A stretch of 64,000 bases of DNA, taken from NCBI RefSeq assembly GCF_009728145.1, contig NZ_WOCA01000005.1, forward strand, positions 62,001 to 126,000, in the 5' to 3' direction. Position 1 is the stretch's first letter, and every line of letters begins with the position of its first letter. Position numbers and translations under genes: made by a program. Below the pieces are notes generated by a model. That model saw only the letters and a list, made by a program, of their open reading frames with translations. It had not been told where the DNA came from and searched no databases. This document shows, one piece after another, positions 27,127-35,697 of the stretch. This DNA comes from Ornithinibacillus caprae (lineage in GTDB: Bacteria; Bacillota; Bacilli; Bacillales; Amphibacillaceae).

Positions 27127-29043
27127 ATGTATCGATTTAACGATAAAAAAGTTGATACCAACCTGTTTTTACAATTGGAAGATTTATCAACTGTACTATC
27201 TAATGATCCTGAAATAGCCTATGAGTATAACTATGGTTCTTTTATCGATATGGTAGATCATAAAGTTACAGCTAGCCGTTTCTTTTGGGATAATACAAAG
27301 GATGAAATTAAGGAAGCAGGTTTAAAAACAGATATATATTTACGTACGATCGGCACCTTAAAATATACAAGTATACCGACTATGAGGGATTATTTAGATA
27401 ACATTCAAGAGGTGACTACTCCAAAATTTGCTACTCAACTTGTGGCGCTACTAGAAGATATTCGCCTTGAAGAGCTAATCAAAAAAGAACGCCCTGGAAC
27501 AAAAAAGGTTTTCGAAATTCGCAAAAATTACCATAAACAGTATTTTGAAAGTCAGTTAGCAACAAATGTGAACAGGAGTTATTTACTCGATGAACTATTT
27601 TGTCTAATTTATTTGTTAATCCAGTCGGATCAACCTGACCCTAGATTCCCTAAAGCTAATGAAGGGCAACTGGAACTATTAGAAAAAATAAAACCGTTTA
27701 TTTATTCCTTATTTGAGGCAAAAACAACTGCTGATGTAACAAGTATCGCTGAGCGCATCTTGTTTCAAGTGGAAGGAATTTATAGTGATTCTCTAAACGA
27801 ATACTTTATCTTCCCTATCGTTCACATGGAAAAATACAAACGAAACACACTTTTTGATGAACTAACTCGAACGGACAAATTAAGTAATGACGATTTTGAA
27901 GAGGTAGATGAAGAAAAAAGCGAATATATTGATGAAAGGTTTTCAACCTGGCACCGTGAAAATAAAAATAGCGAAGGAAACCAAACATTTTTACAGTTTG
28001 AACTGGACCAAGGTACAAAAACTAGCTTGATTGGAGATGGGGCACGAGAAACAGAAGAAGGCGACCAAGCCATGGATTCCATTCAAGGTGCCTCCGGACA
28101 AAGTAAGCAAAATGATTATTCTGAAATGGAATCATTAGAAAAAAAGGATACTGACCAGAATAATAAACAAGATGAAGCAGTGTATGGCGAGGAAAATATG
28201 GATGCTGTTAGGATTGATAAAAAAGCAGAAACCCCTTCTATTGAGGATGAGATAGGATACCGGGACTATGTAGCAGAGATTGAGCCTTTTAAACGTAAGT
28301 TGGCTAAGACGATTGAAAAAACATTGGAGCATAAAAAGAATTCGCCCCGTAAAGATTTACTTTATGGTAGATTGTCCAAAAAATTGCTCCCAATCGTGAT
28401 AGATAATGACCGAAGAATTTTTTATAAGAAAAACCATGAATCACAGGAAATCGATGCAGTTTTTACACTATTGGTTGATTGTTCAGCCTCCATGCACAAT
28501 AAAATGGAAGAAACTAAAAAGGGTATTGTCTTGTTTCATGAAGTGCTTCAGGAGCTAAAGATTCCTCATCAGATTATTGGTTTTTGGGAAGATGCAAATG
28601 AAGTAAAAGACGGATATCAACCGAACTACTTTCATCAGGTACATTCATTTTCAGATTCATTCTATGAGAGCAATGGAGCTAAAATTATGCAGCTAGAGCC
28701 AGAGGAAGATAATCGGGATGGTTTTAGCATTCGGATCGCAACGGAAGAGCTTCAAGCTAGAAGAGAAAAAAATAAATTCTTATTAGTATTCTCTGATGGA
28801 GAGCCTGCAGCTGCTAATTATGAACAAAATGGTATTGTCGATACCAATGAAGCAGTAACAGAAGCTCGAAAACGAGGAATTGATGTGATCGGTATGTTCC
28901 TAGCAGATGGAGAAGTTCAAGAACGAGAGGATCTGACCATGAAAAACATCTATGGCAAAGAGCGACTCATGATCCCAAGCGTAGCCGAACTACCAGAACA
29001 CTTCACCCCATTACTAAAGAAATTATTATTAAAAACCATATAG
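27127..29043 (+). CDS. yojO: VWA-domain partner of the MoxR ATPase
   Basis: A 638-residue protein. A helical N-terminal half (1-250) is followed by an acidic linker (about 255-370), then a VWA domain from about residue 440 with the metal site LLVDCSASMHNK (DxSxS), LLVFSDGEP and a late aspartate in GIDVIGMFLAD. This is the NorD/CoxE-like arrangement. AGAAGGAG lies before the ATG, and the pair is an operon. The stop codon overlaps a perfect palindrome at 29042-29084 that probably terminates transcription. Confidence 0.9.
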   Translation: MYRFNDKKVDTNLFLQLEDLSTVLSNDPEIAYEYNYGSFIDMVDHKVTASRFFWDNTKDEIKEAGLKTDIYLRTIGTLKYTSIPTMRDYLDNIQEVTTPKFATQLVALLEDIRLEELIKKERPGTKKVFEIRKNYHKQYFESQLATNVNRSYLLDELFCLIYLLIQSDQPDPRFPKANEGQLELLEKIKPFIYSLFEAKTTADVTSIAERILFQVEGIYSDSLNEYFIFPIVHMEKYKRNTLFDELTRTDKLSNDDFEEVDEEKSEYIDERFSTWHRENKNSEGNQTFLQFELDQGTKTSLIGDGARETEEGDQAMDSIQGASGQSKQNDYSEMESLEKKDTDQNNKQDEAVYGEENMDAVRIDKKAETPSIEDEIGYRDYVAEIEPFKRKLAKTIEKTLEHKKNSPRKDLLYGRLSKKLLPIVIDNDRRIFYKKNHESQEIDAVFTLLVDCSASMHNKMEETKKGIVLFHEVLQELKIPHQIIGFWEDANEVKDGYQPNYFHQVHSFSDSFYESNGAKIMQLEPEEDNRDGFSIRIATEELQARREKNKFLLVFSDGEPAAANYEQNGIVDTNEAVTEARKRGIDVIGMFLADGEVQEREDLTMKNIYGKERLMIPSVAELPEHFTPLLKKLLLKTI

Positions 29044-29084
29044 GTGCCTGTCACTTGTCGAAATTCGACAAGTGACAGGCACCT
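29042..29084. repeat. Perfect palindromic GGTGCCTGTCACTTGTCG element, copy A
   Basis: Two 21-base arms are separated by a single base; each arm runs AGGTGCCTGTCAC then TTGTCGAA or its complement. The element overlaps the yojO stop codon and is followed by TTTGTAT, so it may act as a terminator. The same sequence recurs at 30900-30948 and in part at 14300-14356. Confidence 0.85.
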
Positions 29085-29134
29085 TTGTATTACGAAAAGG
29101 AACATTATATCCGCACTCGTCTTAGAATATATGC

Positions 29135-29175
29135 AATAAAGCATGGCTCCCTTTATATAAGAGCCATGCTTTATT
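29135..29175. terminator. Bidirectional terminator
   Basis: AATAAAGCATGGCTC pairs perfectly with GAGCCATGCTTTATT across an 11-base loop. It overlaps the stop of the L,D-transpeptidase gene. Confidence 0.8.
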
Positions 29176-30349
29176 TATTGATAATACGAACAGAAGTCCC
29201 TAGTGGAAGATTATTATACAACCACTCAACATCTGAATTATTCATACGTATACAGCCTAAGCTTACATACTTACCTATTGTAGAAGGATCATTCGTTCCG
29301 TGTATTCCGTAGATTGTACCATCTGTTCCTGGTACATTAAGACCAAGCCAATGACTACCGAGTGGATTATTCGGATCCCCACCAGGAATTTCCTGCGCTC
29401 GATACCATGGTTTTTCTATCTTATTAATGATTTTGAATTCCCCTTCTGGTGTTTTTGAAACATCTTTTCCAGTACCAACAGCAAATGATTTGATCGGACT
29501 ATTTCCATCGTAAACTGTAAGTTGATTGCTCTTCTTATTAATAACTATTCGGTAAGATGGTTTTTCTGGACTTGACTGAAATATTGGTACATTTCTTTGC
29601 AAAGAAGATGGATTGGGTATATGTAATAGTGTATCGTACGGTAAATGATTAGGATTTTTTATTTCGTTATACTGTGCTAAAGAACCAGCATAATCCTCCG
29701 TACCATAATACTTTTTACTAATAGAAAGTAACGATTCTCCTCTATCTACTTTATGTACTACCATGTAATGTGGATCTGGTATTTGAAGTGTGATACCTTC
29801 CATTATTTCTCTTTCTGGATTAGTAATTCCATTATAAGCCTGTACTTTTTTTTGATATTCCCCACTTGCGTAATATAGCATCGTAATACTAAATAATGTT
29901 TCCTGCTTTTTAACCTTATGCTCGAGAACAAAATCTGCTGTTATCGCTTCCATTTGTTCATTTTTCTCAGATGATTCAACAACTTCCTCTGCTTCATTTA
30001 CTTCATCACTTGTAACAGCAGAATGAATATCTTCATTTTCATCTTTTTCAACCGTTTCTTGTTCTTCCTCTTTATTCGATTCCTTCTGGTCTTCTTTTAC
30101 TTGGAACCTTTTTTCTAGACCATTAGCTTGCTTTTGAATTATCATTTTTGTCGAACCCTCTAAGTTTGTGGCAAGAAAGGAATTGGTTTGATTGGTCTGA
30201 TCGATTGTCATTGTTCTAGATAAGACTACAACTACTACAAAGACAATAACAAGTAGAAGAACAAATAGATAGCTACGTTTTCTCTTTTTCTTTTTATGCC
30301 GTTCTGCTCGTGGAATAAATATAACCTGTGAATCAGCATCTGCTGACAT
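29171..30349 (-). CDS. Membrane-anchored L,D-transpeptidase with two LysM domains
   Basis: A 392-residue protein. A basic cytoplasmic stretch (HKKKKRKRS) precedes one membrane helix (about 26-45), and a Glu-rich spacer follows. Two LysM domains (about 142-189 and 196-242; HKVKKQETLFSI and HKVDRGESLLSI) bind peptidoglycan. The C-terminal YkuD domain contains HGTNDPSTIGKYVSLGCIRM with catalytic Cys366. It is expected to form 3-3 crosslinks or attach proteins to the wall. Confidence 0.93.
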   Translation of the reverse strand: MSADADSQVIFIPRAERHKKKKRKRSYLFVLLLVIVFVVVVVLSRTMTIDQTNQTNSFLATNLEGSTKMIIQKQANGLEKRFQVKEDQKESNKEEEQETVEKDENEDIHSAVTSDEVNEAEEVVESSEKNEQMEAITADFVLEHKVKKQETLFSITMLYYASGEYQKKVQAYNGITNPEREIMEGITLQIPDPHYMVVHKVDRGESLLSISKKYYGTEDYAGSLAQYNEIKNPNHLPYDTLLHIPNPSSLQRNVPIFQSSPEKPSYRIVINKKSNQLTVYDGNSPIKSFAVGTGKDVSKTPEGEFKIINKIEKPWYRAQEIPGGDPNNPLGSHWLGLNVPGTDGTIYGIHGTNDPSTIGKYVSLGCIRMNNSDVEWLYNNLPLGTSVRIINK

Positions 30350-30381
30350 TTCCCCCTACTCCTTCCAATCATTATTAAAAA

Positions 30382-30448
30382 CTTGGCATTCGCCAAGCTA
30401 ACATGATAAAAAGCCTTCGTATCACTTAAGCAGGTTAAGAAGGCTTTC
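30382..30448. repeat. CTTGGC palindrome and adjoining hairpin, copy 2
   Basis: CTTGGCATTCGCCAAG is a palindrome with a four-base loop. It is followed by AAAGCCTTC and GAAGGCTTT, which pair across a 20-base loop containing ATCACTTAAGCA. Parts match 19995-20026. The rest of the gap to 30671 is AT-rich with nothing further recognised, and must carry the promoter of ybxH. Confidence 0.5.
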
Positions 30449-30689
30449 GTATTTACTAGAAAACAAATTAAGTATAGCTTATTTTTTGAGAAAATTATCA
30501 ATTCCTGTCAAAAATAGGTCTATCAAAACACAAAAACCGATCTTAATAACCACTCTTTTTATCCTAAAACAATTAATTACAACCAAAAGAACCACGACAT
30601 TTATAGGCATATATTCCTAAACATTACGATGATAATTATCTACTAATCGTAGAATAATAAGAAAAAATGATATGGAGTTGGTGATTTCT

Positions 30690-30881
30690 ATGGGTGCAAT
30701 TGAGCGAAATGGCTATGTATTTGAACCTGAGTATAGTGTTATTGAACAAAATGGAGCAATTCATGTGTATCACAAAGGAGATTTTGTGGAGGAATTAACA
30801 TTTTCTTTCTCAGGGAAATATCCCGAGCCCAATAAAATAGAAGAATTGGTTGAGCAATATTGTCAAGAACGAGGCATCTAA
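30690..30881 (+). CDS. ybxH: YbxH-like small conserved protein
   Basis: A 63-residue protein beginning MGAIERNGYVFEPEYSVIEQ and containing IHVYHKGDFVEEL. I recognise it as similar to B. subtilis YbxH, also about 63 residues. I start it at the ATG at 30690, because GGTGAT lies four bases upstream, rather than at the ATG six codons earlier. Function unknown. Confidence 0.75.
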   Translation: MGAIERNGYVFEPEYSVIEQNGAIHVYHKGDFVEELTFSFSGKYPEPNKIEELVEQYCQERGI

Positions 30882-30899
30882 GCATCCTGAATGAATAAA

Positions 30900-30948
30900 T
30901 GTCGGTGCCTGTCACTTGTCGAAAATCGACAAGTGACAGGCACCGACA
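30900..30948. repeat. Perfect palindromic GGTGCCTGTCACTTGTCG element, copy B
   Basis: 23-base arms (starting TGTCGGTGCCTGTCAC) flank three bases. It sits between convergent genes ybxH and the DUF2187 gene and can terminate both. It shares the core of copy A at 29042-29084. Confidence 0.85.
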
Positions 30949-30959
30949 AACCCAAACCA

Positions 30960-31172
30960 TTACTTTAAAATTTTGTATTTCTTGTGGTTAACGACTGTCT
31001 TAATTGGTTCTCCGGTCTTTGGATTGGTACCCATTTCAATAATTACCGTATTATCTCTTACGGTTAATACTTTCCCTTTCGTACCCTTGTGTTCTCCTTT
31101 GGTAACCTGAATGGTATCCCCTTCATCCGCTTTTTGGACATTTCTTTGCTCTACCGTGTTTTCTTCTGTCAT
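30960..31172 (-). CDS. DUF2187 / KOW-motif small protein
   Basis: A 70-residue protein with ADEGDTIQVTKGEHKGTKGK, a KOW-type beta-barrel motif found in ribosomal proteins and NusG, then VIIEMGTNPKTGEP. This matches DUF2187 (YkvS-like). Nucleic-acid binding is plausible but unproven. GGAGAG precedes the ATG. Confidence 0.8.
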   Translation of the reverse strand: MTEENTVEQRNVQKADEGDTIQVTKGEHKGTKGKVLTVRDNTVIIEMGTNPKTGEPIKTVVNHKKYKILK

Positions 31173-31270
31173 TTTACTCTCTCCTTTTCTTATATAACCA
31201 TTATTATTGTTTAATTACGTACATCATTTCATGCGGAGAGATTATGTTAGTTATAGAATTTTTCCACGCA

Positions 31271-31792
31271 TTACTTTAAAATACTAAGATACTCTTTCCA
31301 TGGACCAACGTCAACTCCATATCTTTTGGCCATTACCCTTACAATCTGAGAAATATGGGTCAAATCATGGACAACCCATGTTGATATTAATTCCCTCACC
31401 TTCACAACTCCAAATGCTGGGTGTGAGCCAGTACGATCAAGATCATCAATTGATTCAATCAAATCCATTAATTTCTGGACATTAATACTCCTCAGTCTTT
31501 TAAATTCAAGCAACCTATCTTTAATTGGCACCTTAGCAGTATCGTTTAAATGAGCGTAACGATCAAACGGTGGGAATGGATTACTTTCCCCTTCCATTAG
31601 TATGTGTTCTAATCGTGGAATCCAATTATTTTTCTCTCCATCAATAAGATGCCCAATCACTTCATAGGCATTCCAAGTACTTTCTCCCTCGTTACAATGT
31701 ACCCAACCATCGGATAAACCAGATAAAAAATGCTCTAAAGTCTTTGGTGTTCGCTCCAATACATCTATAGCTTCATTCATATTAAATTCCAT
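31271..31792 (-). CDS. DinB-family protein
   Basis: A 173-residue four-helix-bundle protein. [19 protein letters not shown] and [19 protein letters not shown] carry the metal-binding histidines of the DinB/YfiT superfamily, which includes thiol-dependent transferases. The exact reaction is unknown. AGGAGGTGGCAC directly precedes the ATG. It is divergent from the XRE operon. Confidence 0.88.
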   Translation of the reverse strand: MEFNMNEAIDVLERTPKTLEHFLSGLSDGWVHCNEGESTWNAYEVIGHLIDGEKNNWIPRLEHILMEGESNPFPPFDRYAHLNDTAKVPIKDRLLEFKRLRSINVQKLMDLIESIDDLDRTGSHPAFGVVKVRELISTWVVHDLTHISQIVRVMAKRYGVDVGPWKEYLSILK

Positions 31793-31950
31793 GTGCCACC
31801 TCCTATTACTTTGTTTGTATTAATTATATGCTATTGCAATGGTAGAAATTTACTAAAAAGACTTAGGAACAAATACACATTACATTCTCAACCATTTGAA
31901 AATAGGCAGCCATCTACTTCAAGCAATATTACTCACCATTCGATGGCAAT

Positions 31951-32005
31951 AATAGTTTACAAAATGACAACAATAGTTTACATTTTGTGAATGATATGTT
32001 ACATT
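31951..32005 (+). promoter_or_regulatory. Promoter with direct-repeat operator for the XRE operon
   Basis: TTTACA (31977-31982) and TACATT (32000-32005) are spaced by 17 bases. AATAGTTTACA occurs twice, at 31951 and 31972, exactly 21 bases (two helical turns) apart, and the second copy covers the -35. This suits binding by a dimer such as the downstream XRE regulator, i.e. autoregulation (inference). Confidence 0.55.
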
Positions 32006-32038
32006 GATTCTAGGATGAATTTAGAAAGGGTATTGCTT

Positions 32039-32233
32039 ATGCTAGAAAATAAAGTTCGAGAGCTTAGGGCAAGATTCAAAATGACACAAAGTGATTTAGC
32101 CAAAAAGGTTGGAATTTCAAGGCAAACCATAGGATTAATTGAAAAGGGAGATTATGCACCGTCGGTTTTACTTGCTCTAAAAATTGCTCAAGCGTTTGAA
32201 ACAACAGTTGAGGATGTTTTTTACATAAAATAA
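32039..32233 (+). CDS. Small XRE-family regulator
   Basis: A 64-residue protein consisting of one Cro/CI helix-turn-helix (VRELRARFKMTQSDLAKKVG and SRQTIGLIEKGDYAPS) with a short end EDVFYIK. The ATG at 32039 has AAAGGG eight bases upstream; longer readings start without a ribosome site. It begins a three-gene operon with two membrane proteins, a common arrangement for YvaO/YozG-type regulators. Confidence 0.88.
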   Translation: MLENKVRELRARFKMTQSDLAKKVGISRQTIGLIEKGDYAPSVLLALKIAQAFETTVEDVFYIK

Positions 32234-32248
32234 GTGAGGTGGAAGCTG

Positions 32249-32704
32249 ATGATTGAAAAAATAATACGTTCCCCATTAAGTATGATGTTCTTTATATTAT
32301 TGTTCGGTGGGTTAATTTGGTCAAAATATTATTCCCCTATTGAAGTAAAACCATATACAAACTGGATAACGATTGGGATATTAGTCATAATAGCAGTGTT
32401 TTTTATACTAATTATGATTCATAATCAAAAACACCCAAATAGGAAAATTAATTTCTTCGGATGGATACCTTATGAGTTTAAAGAAGAGGATGAAGGGAAG
32501 CAATGGGTTACTTTTCAAGCATGCAGAAAAGTATATATTTTCTTTTCCTTTGCTATTCCAATCTCGATAATCTTAATAGCTCTGATTGAATTTCCAGCCC
32601 TTCCATTACTAATTCTTATCGTTATTGGAATGACTCAGTATGGAATTTTTTGGTGGGAAGAAAATAAATATTATAAAAGTGAATCGGAGGAAGATTACAC
32701 ATGA
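32249..32704 (+). CDS. Four-helix membrane protein of unknown function
   Basis: A 151-residue protein with hydrophobic segments near residues 12-27, 38-60, 100-120 and 122-138. The ATG at 32249 follows GAGGTGG by six bases, so it is preferred over the GTG at 32234. It overlaps the next gene by four bases (ATGA). It resembles membrane partners of small XRE regulators, but I do not recognise a family. Confidence 0.7.
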   Translation: MIEKIIRSPLSMMFFILLFGGLIWSKYYSPIEVKPYTNWITIGILVIIAVFFILIMIHNQKHPNRKINFFGWIPYEFKEEDEGKQWVTFQACRKVYIFFSFAIPISIILIALIEFPALPLLILIVIGMTQYGIFWWEENKYYKSESEEDYT

Positions 32705-33198
32705 GTGTTTATATTGCATATATAGTTATCTTCTTATTAGGGGCAACCCCATTTATGGAAGTCATTGGTGTTATTCCAATTGGAGTTGCGGCTGGATTAC
32801 CAGCATTTCCAGTAGTCATACTTGCATTTTTAGGTAATATTCTTACCATATGGCTGCTAATAATGATGATGGATCGCGTAAAGCTATGGCTTCAAAGACG
32901 TAAAGAAAAAAAAGGGAAAAACATACCAGAAAAAAGAGAAAAACGTGCCGTAACTGTTTGGAAAAAATATGGTCTTCCTGGATTAGCACTTTTGTCTCCG
33001 ATATTAATCGGAAGTCATTTGGGAGCAATTTTAGCAATGGGCTTTGGAGGTACCAGGAAAAAAATTACATTTTGGATGACTTCAAGTATTATTGGATGGA
33101 CTATAGTAATGGGAATTGCTTCGTACTTCGGAATTGATTATCTTTTTAAACAAACAGGTCGTGAGGGATTCTTAACTGACATAATTGACATGGAATGA
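32701..33198 (+). CDS. Small multidrug export protein family (PF06695-like)
   Basis: A 165-residue membrane protein with LLGATPFMEVIGVIPIGVAAG at the N-terminus and GLPGLALLSPILIGSHLGAILAMGFG in the middle, the two conserved blocks of the Sm_multidrug_ex/DedA-like family. Four hydrophobic segments are seen, with a basic loop (RRKEKKGKN) between them. Despite the family name, substrate transport is not proven. It is translationally coupled to the preceding gene. Confidence 0.8.
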   Translation: MSVYIAYIVIFLLGATPFMEVIGVIPIGVAAGLPAFPVVILAFLGNILTIWLLIMMMDRVKLWLQRRKEKKGKNIPEKREKRAVTVWKKYGLPGLALLSPILIGSHLGAILAMGFGGTRKKITFWMTSSIIGWTIVMGIASYFGIDYLFKQTGREGFLTDIIDME

Positions 33199-33215
33199 TC
33201 TCTTAAAAATAATGT

Positions 33216-33244
33216 AGCGGATAGTATCCTACTATCTGCTTTTA
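33216..33244 (+). terminator. Terminator of the XRE operon
   Basis: AGCGGATAGT and ACTATCTGCT form a perfect 10-bp stem with a five-base loop, followed by TTTTAC. Confidence 0.8.
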
Positions 33245-33291
33245 CATATCGAAAAAATGATTCATCTCTAAATATCATAACTAACTAAAGA

Positions 33292-33317
33292 AAGAAGTAG
33301 CGTTACCACTACTTCTT
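33292..33317 (-). terminator. Terminator of the ABC exporter operon
   Basis: AAGAAGTAG pairs with CTACTTCTT across eight bases, followed by TTCTTTAG on the reverse strand. It lies directly after the last permease gene. Confidence 0.75.
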
Positions 33318-33322
33318 CCACA

Positions 33323-34423
33323 TTAACCCTTTACCCGTTCAACCATATTTATACCAACACCCATACTCACAACACCTATGAGCAACATAAGGGAAATCGG
33401 TAAAGCAAAATCATTCCATTGTGCATCATATAGTGCAACACTCATCATCGCATCCAAAGCATGAGACAACGGGAATAGATTACCGATAAATTGAAGAATT
33501 GAATTGCTGATTGTTCCTGGTGGCATATATGCACCACTAATAACCGGTATAATGGGAACAATTGATGGGTAGATCATATTGAATTTTTCAGGTGTTTTGG
33601 CGACTCCAGCAATTAACATCGCCATACTTACTGTACTTAGTGTATATACTGCTGTAATAACGATTATCATCTGTAAGTTGCCAATATCATACCCCATCAC
33701 ATATTGAAAAATGAGGAAAACAATAACCATTTGAAAGAAACCAACAAAAAAACTATAAAGTAAGTGCCCTGCATATATACTAGTCTTACTTACCGGGGAA
33801 AGAATCAACCGATTCCATATGCCACTTATCTTATCTGAATTAATTCCATTAACTTTAAATCCAATGGTAAACATAGCGACAAACAAGGTAAAGGTAAATA
33901 ATAGTTGCATACCCATATTATGTTGAGGAATTTCTCCCCCCGTTAGCGACTGTGTTTCAACCTTTATTGGTGGATTTTCCATATAATCATCCACTTCTTC
34001 TCTTAATTCAGAAGTGTCCTCTATGCTTGTAACCGCTTCAAGTCTTGCCTCTTTTGTAAATACCTTTTGAACTTCCTGCTCAACAAGTTGTATATTCGGC
34101 ATATCAGATGCAGTAATTAAACGATAATCTCTCTCCATTAACAGAATAGCTACTTCTCTTCTTCCTTCAGAAACATCGCTACGTGCTTTCTCCTCATCCG
34201 TAATAACAAATTCGATGTGACTATCTTCGTTTAACAACTCTACCCATTTTTCTTCAATTTCCTGAGCATTTGATTCTGTGCTAAAAACTGCAACCGTTGT
34301 TTGTGAATATTGAGTGTTATCTCCAAATATGACAGTTGCTAAAATACTCAATCCAATAAACAATAATATTGTAAGTGGCTTTCTTTTATCTTTCATCCAC
34401 TGTGCCATAAATACTGGATACAT
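33323..34423 (-). CDS. ABC-2 exporter permease, second subunit (LnrN-like)
   Basis: A 366-residue membrane protein. The ATG at 34423 follows GGGGGAGGG and overlaps the stop of the previous permease as TAATG; a longer reading into that gene is a shadow. One helix (LTILLFIGLSILATVIFG) leads to a roughly 150-residue extracellular loop, then five C-terminal helices (FTFTLFVAMFTIGFKV onward) with SGAYMPPGTISNSILQFIGNLFPLSHAL. This is the ABC-2 type of multidrug and lipid-toxin exporters. Confidence 0.88.
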   Translation of the reverse strand: MYPVFMAQWMKDKRKPLTILLFIGLSILATVIFGDNTQYSQTTVAVFSTESNAQEIEEKWVELLNEDSHIEFVITDEEKARSDVSEGRREVAILLMERDYRLITASDMPNIQLVEQEVQKVFTKEARLEAVTSIEDTSELREEVDDYMENPPIKVETQSLTGGEIPQHNMGMQLLFTFTLFVAMFTIGFKVNGINSDKISGIWNRLILSPVSKTSIYAGHLLYSFFVGFFQMVIVFLIFQYVMGYDIGNLQMIIVITAVYTLSTVSMAMLIAGVAKTPEKFNMIYPSIVPIIPVISGAYMPPGTISNSILQFIGNLFPLSHALDAMMSVALYDAQWNDFALPISLMLLIGVVSMGVGINMVERVKG

Positions 34424-35682
34424 TATACCCTCCCCCTTCTCGGAAAGATGGCCATTCCAATGATTATACAGACAATGAAAAATACGATTAGAATAATAAT
34501 TGGCATAACTAAACCTTTCATTTCCGTATACTGAATCCACTCAATCAACGTGACCTGTGTTAGACCATTCGGTGTCCATTCTCCAATTTTTTGCATAAAT
34601 ACGGGAAGACCTTGTATAGGAAAGAAACCTCCCCCAAGAACTCCTAGCGTCATAATAATTAGTGTTGTTAATCCACTAACAGCATTTGAGTCATGCATAT
34701 TTAGAGTAATAGTTGTAAATATCGCAGATAAACCTGCAACCGTTAAAGCAAATACGGTTATGACCATGATCAAGCCTATCCAAAAATCAAAATTTCTCTC
34801 TGGAAATACATCTAAAATCAATTGTGAAACCGTAATGGTAATCATCATCTGTAACCATGTTATACAAAATGTTGCAAGCATCTTTCCCATTAAATAATTT
34901 AGAGGATTACTATTGGTCAATAAGATACGATTGAAAACCCGTTCTCTTTTCTCCGTCACTGTTTTTAATGCAATGGTCTGTGAAATAAATAATGCGAAAA
35001 GAGTAGTCATTGCAATCGTAAAATATTGTGTAATCGTGTAAGTCTCTACACCTTCCACTATTTCGGTTCCGCCTTGTGGGAGTTTCGCTTCTGTTATATC
35101 ACTGCCAGTTGTAGCTCCAATTGCAAATTGTAAGTTTATCGTATTAATGAAATTATAAACAATTTCCTGAAGGACACTAACTTCATTCGATTGCTCTTCA
35201 GCCTGGATTGTTAACGGAATTTCTGATTGCTCCCCTAACATAACCTGAGATAGAACTCCGTACGTAAACCCTTCAGGAAGCTTAATGATAGCATCTAACG
35301 TACCTGCTTCCACTGATTCTGATGCTTCTGCTTCTGTTAATTCCTGTATATTAATCCATTCCTTTAATTCGGGATCATTAAATAATTCATGAATGAGTTG
35401 AATCGGGGTAACTTCTCCAGCTTGTTCAAGAACTTGCTCTCTTTCCTCTACGGAAAAATCCATATCACTCAATGTTTCTTCAAACTGTTCAAAACCCAAT
35501 GCTTCATCATCCTCCTGAACAATAGCCAAATCGATCGTTACTGACTCAGATTCGCTTTCAAATACTCCAGTGAAGGCAATGTTTAATACAAAAATAATAA
35601 CTATAGGAAGTAATAGAGACAACAGAATCTCTTTACGGTCTCTCCAAAATACTAATAAATCTTTTTTAAAAAATGAGCCCAT
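34423..35682 (-). CDS. ABC-2 exporter permease, first subunit (LnrM-like)
   Basis: A 419-residue protein of the same architecture: FWRDRKEILLSLLLPIVIIF, a large acidic external loop (about 45-215), and five or six C-terminal helices with FNRILLTNSNPLNYLMGKM and GGGFFPIQGLPVFM. It is 15 bases after the ATPase gene and translationally coupled to the next permease, so the two probably form a heterodimeric channel. Confidence 0.9.
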   Translation of the reverse strand: MGSFFKKDLLVFWRDRKEILLSLLLPIVIIFVLNIAFTGVFESESESVTIDLAIVQEDDEALGFEQFEETLSDMDFSVEEREQVLEQAGEVTPIQLIHELFNDPELKEWINIQELTEAEASESVEAGTLDAIIKLPEGFTYGVLSQVMLGEQSEIPLTIQAEEQSNEVSVLQEIVYNFINTINLQFAIGATTGSDITEAKLPQGGTEIVEGVETYTITQYFTIAMTTLFALFISQTIALKTVTEKRERVFNRILLTNSNPLNYLMGKMLATFCITWLQMMITITVSQLILDVFPERNFDFWIGLIMVITVFALTVAGLSAIFTTITLNMHDSNAVSGLTTLIIMTLGVLGGGFFPIQGLPVFMQKIGEWTPNGLTQVTLIEWIQYTEMKGLVMPIIILIVFFIVCIIIGMAIFPRRGRV

Positions 35683-35697
35683 TGTTATTACCTCCTT

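Noticed and set aside
34424-34540. Longer start for the second ABC permease
   Set aside because: It would read through the end of the upstream permease in another frame; a strong ribosome site supports the ATG at 34423.
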